Shown in pieces: positions 59,636-64,000 of a stretch of DNA of 64,000 bases. The notes below the pieces were generated by a model. The model was given only the letters and a program-made list of their open reading frames with translations. It was not told where the DNA came from and did not search any database. The number at the start of each line of letters is the position of its first letter. The stretch's first letter is position 1. Source of the stretch: Moniliophthora roreri (taxonomy: Eukaryota; Basidiomycota; Agaricomycetes; Agaricales; Marasmiaceae). The translations under genes and the position numbers were made by a program. The stretch is taken from NCBI GenBank assembly GCA_001466705.2, contig LATX02000185.1, positions 62,001-126,000 of the forward strand, read 5' to 3'.

Positions 59636-60330
59636 CCGTCGGTTTGACACGATTTGTATGAGTCCAGAATCATGTATCAACGCCCGCTCTATTGACTGGC
59701 AGTCTGGCCCTCTTGGACATGACCTGGCATCCTCATACCGCCGGTCTGTAGTAGGGACGACAGTGGCCCCGAGGAGCGATAACAATGGTGCAAATCGTAT
59801 CAACGGGGGATAATGCTGTGAGTTACTCCCTTTAATCACATAAAATTCAGCGCCCGGTGCCAGCACACCCAGCCACTCACGGCCGTGAAATAGACTTCTG
59901 TAGAGCGCCCTTGTCGGCCCTTGGATGCAAGACTGACACCTAGAGAACCCATTCCGTCGAACGTCATTAGATCTGGTACCCTATAGCTCGCCTACACGTC
60001 CTCAAACGCTATACTGCCCTTCCTTTTCAAAAATGTGATGACCGCTGTCTTCACCTTGGGCTGGGAGTTTCCATCGGACCGTGCTCGTTACGGATCTTCT
60101 GGGTCATTTGTTCTCAGTCAGCTAGCAAAGACTTTACTACGGTGCGTTCCTTTACTTTGATGAACTGCCCAGATGACGCTCAGATTCTTTTCTACTAAAA
60201 GATGCCATCTTGGTTTGATCATCAACACGGTCTGCTACACCTGGTATCTATCTTCCTTCCAATATGGGGTTGAATATCATACGGGCTGCCACATGCCAAC
60301 ACACTCCCCTCGCCCTCAAACCTTCGAACT

Positions 60331-61197
60331 ATGCGGCGCATCATTCTCCACTGCATCTATGTTGTCACCCCTCGGATTCAGACTGATTACATCCATTCTA
60401 AACCCAACCCTGACCATCGGGTCGTATTGTTGGAACCCTGCAAACGCCCTTTCCATCCCCGCGGTAGTTTGTCTCTAATGAGCGCTTACTTGCCGTTTCG
60501 CAACGGGAGACTAACGAATACACCACCATTCAGGCATCTTCTCTTCGAGAAGATTCAAAATGCTACCTTTCGTGGTGAATCATGTTGCGGCCGTGAATCA
60601 CTAATGCCTCTGCGTCTGTCTTCTCCCGGTTTCCCTCGTCATGAATCACGGTTGTGCTGCGCTCGCAGGAACTGTATCTCGACCTGTGGTCTTTACTTCC
60701 GCTGTCCTATCCTCGAGCGCGCCGCGGAAAGGAAGAGGCCATCCTTCGCTGTGTTTGTCGAGCGAGGAATTATTTTGACCTTTCCTTGCAACCTTTCTCC
60801 TTTTTCTCGTCTCCGAGTAGCGAATGAGGTTCAACCGGGTTCATTCAGTTGTCAGATGGGGAACGGCAGTCACGAAGAGGAATTTATTTACGGCGCCCAC
60901 TCTTTGAGTAGGTGCACCAGAAATACAATGCAGAGTTCAGATGGGAGGTCGTGCGACGTGCCGCATCGGCAGTGGGGTGCTGGGAGAAGAGCTCTACTTG
61001 GAAGCAATGGCGCATTCGGAAGGCCTAGCCCTAGCCGTGTTCGGCGCTTTCTCTCTTGTGTGGCTCTTAGGTGCGAGTGGAAGACAAGTAGAGGAGCTTT
61101 ACTTGGAGCGGAAAGATTCCTTTCCGGTGACCTTTACTCTGCCCAGTCTCCCTTTCGTTACGCCGTGCATCTGCACGACCGCATAAATGAAGGATGA
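60331..61197 (+). other. 288-codon open frame of unknown status
   Basis: The frame is open for 288 codons without an intron. Its product is rich in Arg, Ser and Cys and has no domain, signal peptide or membrane segment that I recognise. Two segments repeat (RALLGSNGAFGRPSPSRVRR and GALLGAERFLSGD). A second forward frame (60941-61186) is open over the same repeat. It could be a lineage-specific gene, part of a degraded element, or chance. Confidence 0.25.
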
Positions 61198-62097
61198 ATA
61201 ACGCAGTTCTCTTGTCTCCTTAAAACCCACCCGTCAATCTCGGCTCTCAACACCGAACATCCTATTCTGAGTACCTCTTCAACAGTTTTCGCTCCGAGGC
61301 GTGGAAATTACAGAGTTTGGCTCCGCGGATCTCTCCATGTTAGCTTGTCGACGATGCTCCTAAAGACCGTGCTAGAGATCTAAAGGCTCGGAATTCCGAT
61401 TCGTTCTCGTGACCATCTCAGGATTCGACTACTACACCCCGAGAACAAGTGGATAATTATCTGGGGTTCGTTAATAGATGAGAAGGCGAAGGGACTTTAG
61501 GAACCCCATTCCAACAAAATTAGGACCCGTGGAGCGTTTCCGATTACTCTGTAGAGGTACCTTGGTTATGAAGCGACGGTCTGTGATACGTATGGGCGGT
61601 GCAGCTGTGTGTAGTCAAAAATTCACAATTCGATCTTGTTCTTTTTTATCAACACGTCATGCTGATTGAGGATTTTTTTAGAGAATGACAAGACGTCACT
61701 TCATGGTCCTTCTCCATAGAAATCGGTTCCCTCGTCGGGCTTCTCCGAAACATGCTGTATTCCTTTAAACTGGTAATGATCATTTCGCCAGTTGACAATT
61801 CGGTCACAGCTTTGATGGACAACACAACTTTCTAATGGCACTTCTACGGCGTTGCGGTTGACATTACCGGCCCTTGAATGACGACGATCACTCCCAAGTC
61901 GAACGATCTATATTTCGAAGCGTAATGTTCTGTTTCTGGGAATTTCGATCAAGATCATACTAGAATGGGTCGCGAACTCGGGATACTGGCATTCCCATTG
62001 ACCCACTCGGAGGGATAGGAAGATTGAATTTCATGGATGTTCTAATTTATCTGCCGCAAGGTGATGAAGTTTGTCTTTCACTGGGGGGAAAGGTCAG

Positions 62098-62105
62098 TAT
62101 ATAAA
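62098..62105 (+). promoter_or_regulatory. TATA box of the Myb gene
   Basis: TATATAAA lies 46 bases upstream of the ATG at 62144, giving a short leader of about 15 bases if transcription starts about 30 bases downstream. This supports the chosen start. Confidence 0.6.
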
Positions 62106-62143
62106 CTACACGGACCCAGTTTCTACGTATCCCATATCCCGTC

Positions 62144-63305
62144 ATGAACTTCAGTATGCCTTCATGTTCTACTGTCGGTTATGAACCCTTCCCTTCCTCA
62201 GATCGTGTGTTCACTACGCGCGACACTGTAATGCATCCGATGATGGGTCGTGCGTGATCTACTTTCTCATTTAGCTGCCTCTATTAACGAACCAGATGCA
62301 GAGTACTGTGCTACCGAGGATGCAACGGACAGAGCGGATAGCCTTGCAAGTCATAACATGACCCCTTTGAAATTGAACCTCGATGAGCTCTACGATTCAT
62401 CACCCTCAGAAACCAGGAGAGGTATTTGGTCGACTCAAGAAGATGCTTTGTTGGTTCAAGCTGTGCAGAAATATGGATACAGGTTTGTGCACCTCGTGAT
62501 TGTCCCAGGTAAACTTATTAAACGTTCCTGTTTGGTTCAGGTGGTCCCTGGTATCTGACGTGGTGAAAACCCGGACCAATGTCCGTAAGTATGACAGATC
62601 CAAGCTATAGAAGTTGTTCTCTTCTGATCTCTATTCCACAGAGTGCGCGCGAAGATGGTGTGATACACTAGATCCAAGAATTGATAAATCGCCCTGGACG
62701 GCGGAGCAGGTAAAAACCTCCTGTGGAATGCGAAGAGATCCAGAAGGAAATAACCAATATACAGGATGACCAGCTCTTGAAAGCTGTGGAGCGGCACGGT
62801 ACTAAATGGTCAACTCTGGCTAAGATATACTTCCCAGGACGGACAGGGCTTGCCCTGAAGAATAGGTACCGTTTATCCTTCGAATCCTGCAGAGAAAATA
62901 TAGCTAATCAACCCAAGATACCACACCATTCTCAGAGCGAAGTCTCCTAGTCGATATAAACGTGCTTCAAAGAGTCCCACTGCAGAGATTCCGCCAGGTC
63001 CTCACCCGGGTTCTTTTGGCGTGGCTGATCAGTACGAACAATCTTTCCTTGTTCCGCAGCAGCAATGTGGCGTACCGGTTGCTGGTAATAGCCATTTCAC
63101 GGGTCAAAACGTCCCGGCACGACCCTCACAGCAGTGGGAATCGGGTCGATTTGGGGAATACGCACACTTAAGTATGGATATCCAACACAGCAATGATCCT
63201 CTCCCTCAGAACCCAGACAGCTGTGACTGGATCAACCCCATACATGCTCAGTATATCCACGACATTTTCCGATTAGAATCGTACCCCAATCCAGGTACCT
63301 TATAA
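62144..63305 (+). CDS. R2R3-type Myb DNA-binding protein
   Basis: Two Myb/SANT repeats can be assembled. Exon 1 from 62144 (MNFSMPSCSTVGYEPFPSSD) joins by a 70-nt intron (GTGTGT to TTTAG) to ASINEPDAEYCATED and repeat 1: RRGIWSTQEDALLVQAVQKY, then RWSLVSDVVKTRTNVQCARR with WCDTL. Repeat 2 is KSPWTAEQDDQLLKAVERHG and TKWSTLAKIYFPGRTGLALK. The tryptophan pattern (W at the start and middle of each repeat, and W in the ARRW helix) and the recognition helix ending NR are standard for DNA binding. After LKNR an intron ending CATTCTCAG restores a frame rich in Ser, Pro, Gln (AKSPSRYKRASKSP), finishing at 63305. The unspliced frame stops at 62950. Likely a nuclear transcription factor or a Bas1/Cdc5-like regulator. 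Target unknown. Confidence 0.75.
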
Positions 63306-63484
63306 CACTCGAGAGATCACTCAAGTTGGACTATATCGTCATATCCGAGCATAGTGTGGCTTTGATATCCAGATAACGTCAAGACCTAGATTTAGGGTAT
63401 CCGCATGTACAATACAAACATCTAATTTAAACTTACACGGATTATGAATAAATCAGCAATAGCGTCACTTTGATACATGTACAA

Positions 63485-64000
63485 CTAGACGACCACCTTA
63501 TTGGCTGCATTCGTTGTCGTCACGTTCACCCAACCAGCATTCGGGGAGCCCACGAACCCGCGGACAATCTCCCTGCCATACTCGAGGTCGTGCGCGATAG
63601 ACATGTCAACTGCTCGGAGAGACTCGACGCCCGCTGAGTATCCTTCTTCCGTCGTTAGCGTAAAGCTTCCCTCAAAACTAGGCGGAAGCTTGATCAGGGA
63701 AGGCTTTTCGGAGGTGACGGACATTATATTAAGGGCAGCGTCTTTGGGTGCTGAGGGCAAATCCAGATTCAGTTCGGTATTGGGCGCATTCACTTGAATT
63801 TCGTATTTAGGATGGTACCGCAGCTGAGAGGACTCCATGAGGTCGAGGTGGACATGGGCATCGACGGATCTATAAAAAAATATTGATAAACGGATTGCAG
63901 AAAGATAAGCAAAGCCATACGAGTTGGTATTCTCAATTTCAAGAGCTGATAAGAAGGGGCCAATGCTTTGCAAAGTGATATTTGCATGTATAGGATGGCC
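63485..64000 (-). CDS. DUF7330-type protein (copy 2), partial, runs off the window
   Basis: Only the C-terminal exons are present. Before a 51-nt intron (donor GTATGG near 63913, acceptor TTATAG) the protein reads LSALEIENTNS. After it come SVDAHVHLDLMESSQLRYHP, YEIQVNAPNTELNLDLPSAP, SLIKLPPSFEGSFTL and the end NAANKVVV at 63485. The LPPSFEGSFTL element and the strand-rich style match LPPAFEGSYIL of the gene at 46826-48637, so these are diverged paralogs about 15 kb apart on the same strand. The head and membrane helix lie beyond 64000. Confidence 0.65.
   Translation of the reverse strand, partial: GHPIHANITLQSIGPFLSALEIENTNSYGFAYLSAIRLSIFFYRSVDAHVHLDLMESSQLRYHPKYEIQVNAPNTELNLDLPSAPKDAALNIMSVTSEKPSLIKLPPSFEGSFTLTTEEGYSAGVESLRAVDMSIAHDLEYGREIVRGFVGSPNAGWVNVTTTNAANKVVV

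Larger units (their letters stand above)
58760..62097. other. 3.3 kb without a recognisable gene
   Basis: No family match was found. Features seen are a diverged 24-base direct repeat (59249-59272 and 59612-59635) and a long open frame at 60331-61197. That frame contains two related stretches around 60985-61015 and 61080-61105 (GAGCTCTACTTGGAAGC and GAGCTTTACTTGGAGCG). Composition changes to a C/T-rich, Ser/Arg/Cys-coding style unlike the flanking genes. Confidence 0.4.

Overview
This looks like a nuclear segment of a filamentous basidiomycete, probably an Agaricomycete. The genes are packed on both strands and are cut by many short introns (mostly 45-70 nt, GT-AG, rarely GC-AG). Several products are of fungal or basidiomycete type: cellulose-binding CBM1, BTB/POZ and F-box/LRR proteins of the expanded mushroom families, DUF1479, DUF7330 and a BAS2-like secreted protein. 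I saw no tRNA, rRNA, CRISPR array or intact transposon. Gene models were built by hand by joining open frames across consensus splice sites, so small and unrecognised genes are less certain than those anchored by a known family.

Layout. At 1-5.4 kb there are two unrecognised genes and then a mitochondrial succinate/fumarate carrier. At 6.5-9.7 kb lies a nine-exon transportin (Kap104/TNPO1 type). At 10.2-15.9 kb are a VIP36/ERGIC-53-like L-type cargo lectin, a C2-like protein and an ERD2/KDEL receptor, so two early secretory pathway genes sit close together. At 17.5-19.6 kb are a TM7S3/TM198-like membrane protein and an unknown gene. At 19.9-22.0 kb is a long multi-exon coding relic with in-frame stops. 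At 23.2-24.7 kb is a secreted GH43-like arabinan/galactan-type hydrolase with a C-terminal CBM1. At 25.8-27.5 kb is a DUF1479 gene, otherwise intact, that carries one in-frame TGA where a Trp is expected.

At 28.9-38.7 kb is a compact housekeeping block: a membrane J-domain protein, 3-ketodihydrosphingosine reductase (sphingolipid synthesis), a flavocytochrome b2-like 2-hydroxyacid dehydrogenase ending in the peroxisomal-type tripeptide SRL, a convergent AIF/AMID-like flavoprotein, and a coiled-coil protein that may be an augmin subunit. At 38.9-45.0 kb two paralogous BTB genes flank a class V PLP enzyme and a secreted protein made of three BAS2-like cysteine modules. At 45.0-52.9 kb the minus strand carries multi-pass membrane ORFs, a DUF7330 protein and an OPT oligopeptide transporter with a long acidic/Gln-rich N-terminus. 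At 57.0-63.3 kb are an F-box/LRR protein and an R2R3-type Myb regulator. A second DUF7330 gene runs off the right end.

Two long stretches (about 52.9-57.0 and 58.8-62.1 kb) have no recognisable gene. The second holds a diverged short repeat and an unexpectedly long open frame. The best leads are the triplicated BAS2-like effector module, the SRL-tailed flavocytochrome, and the two interrupted genes at 20-27 kb.
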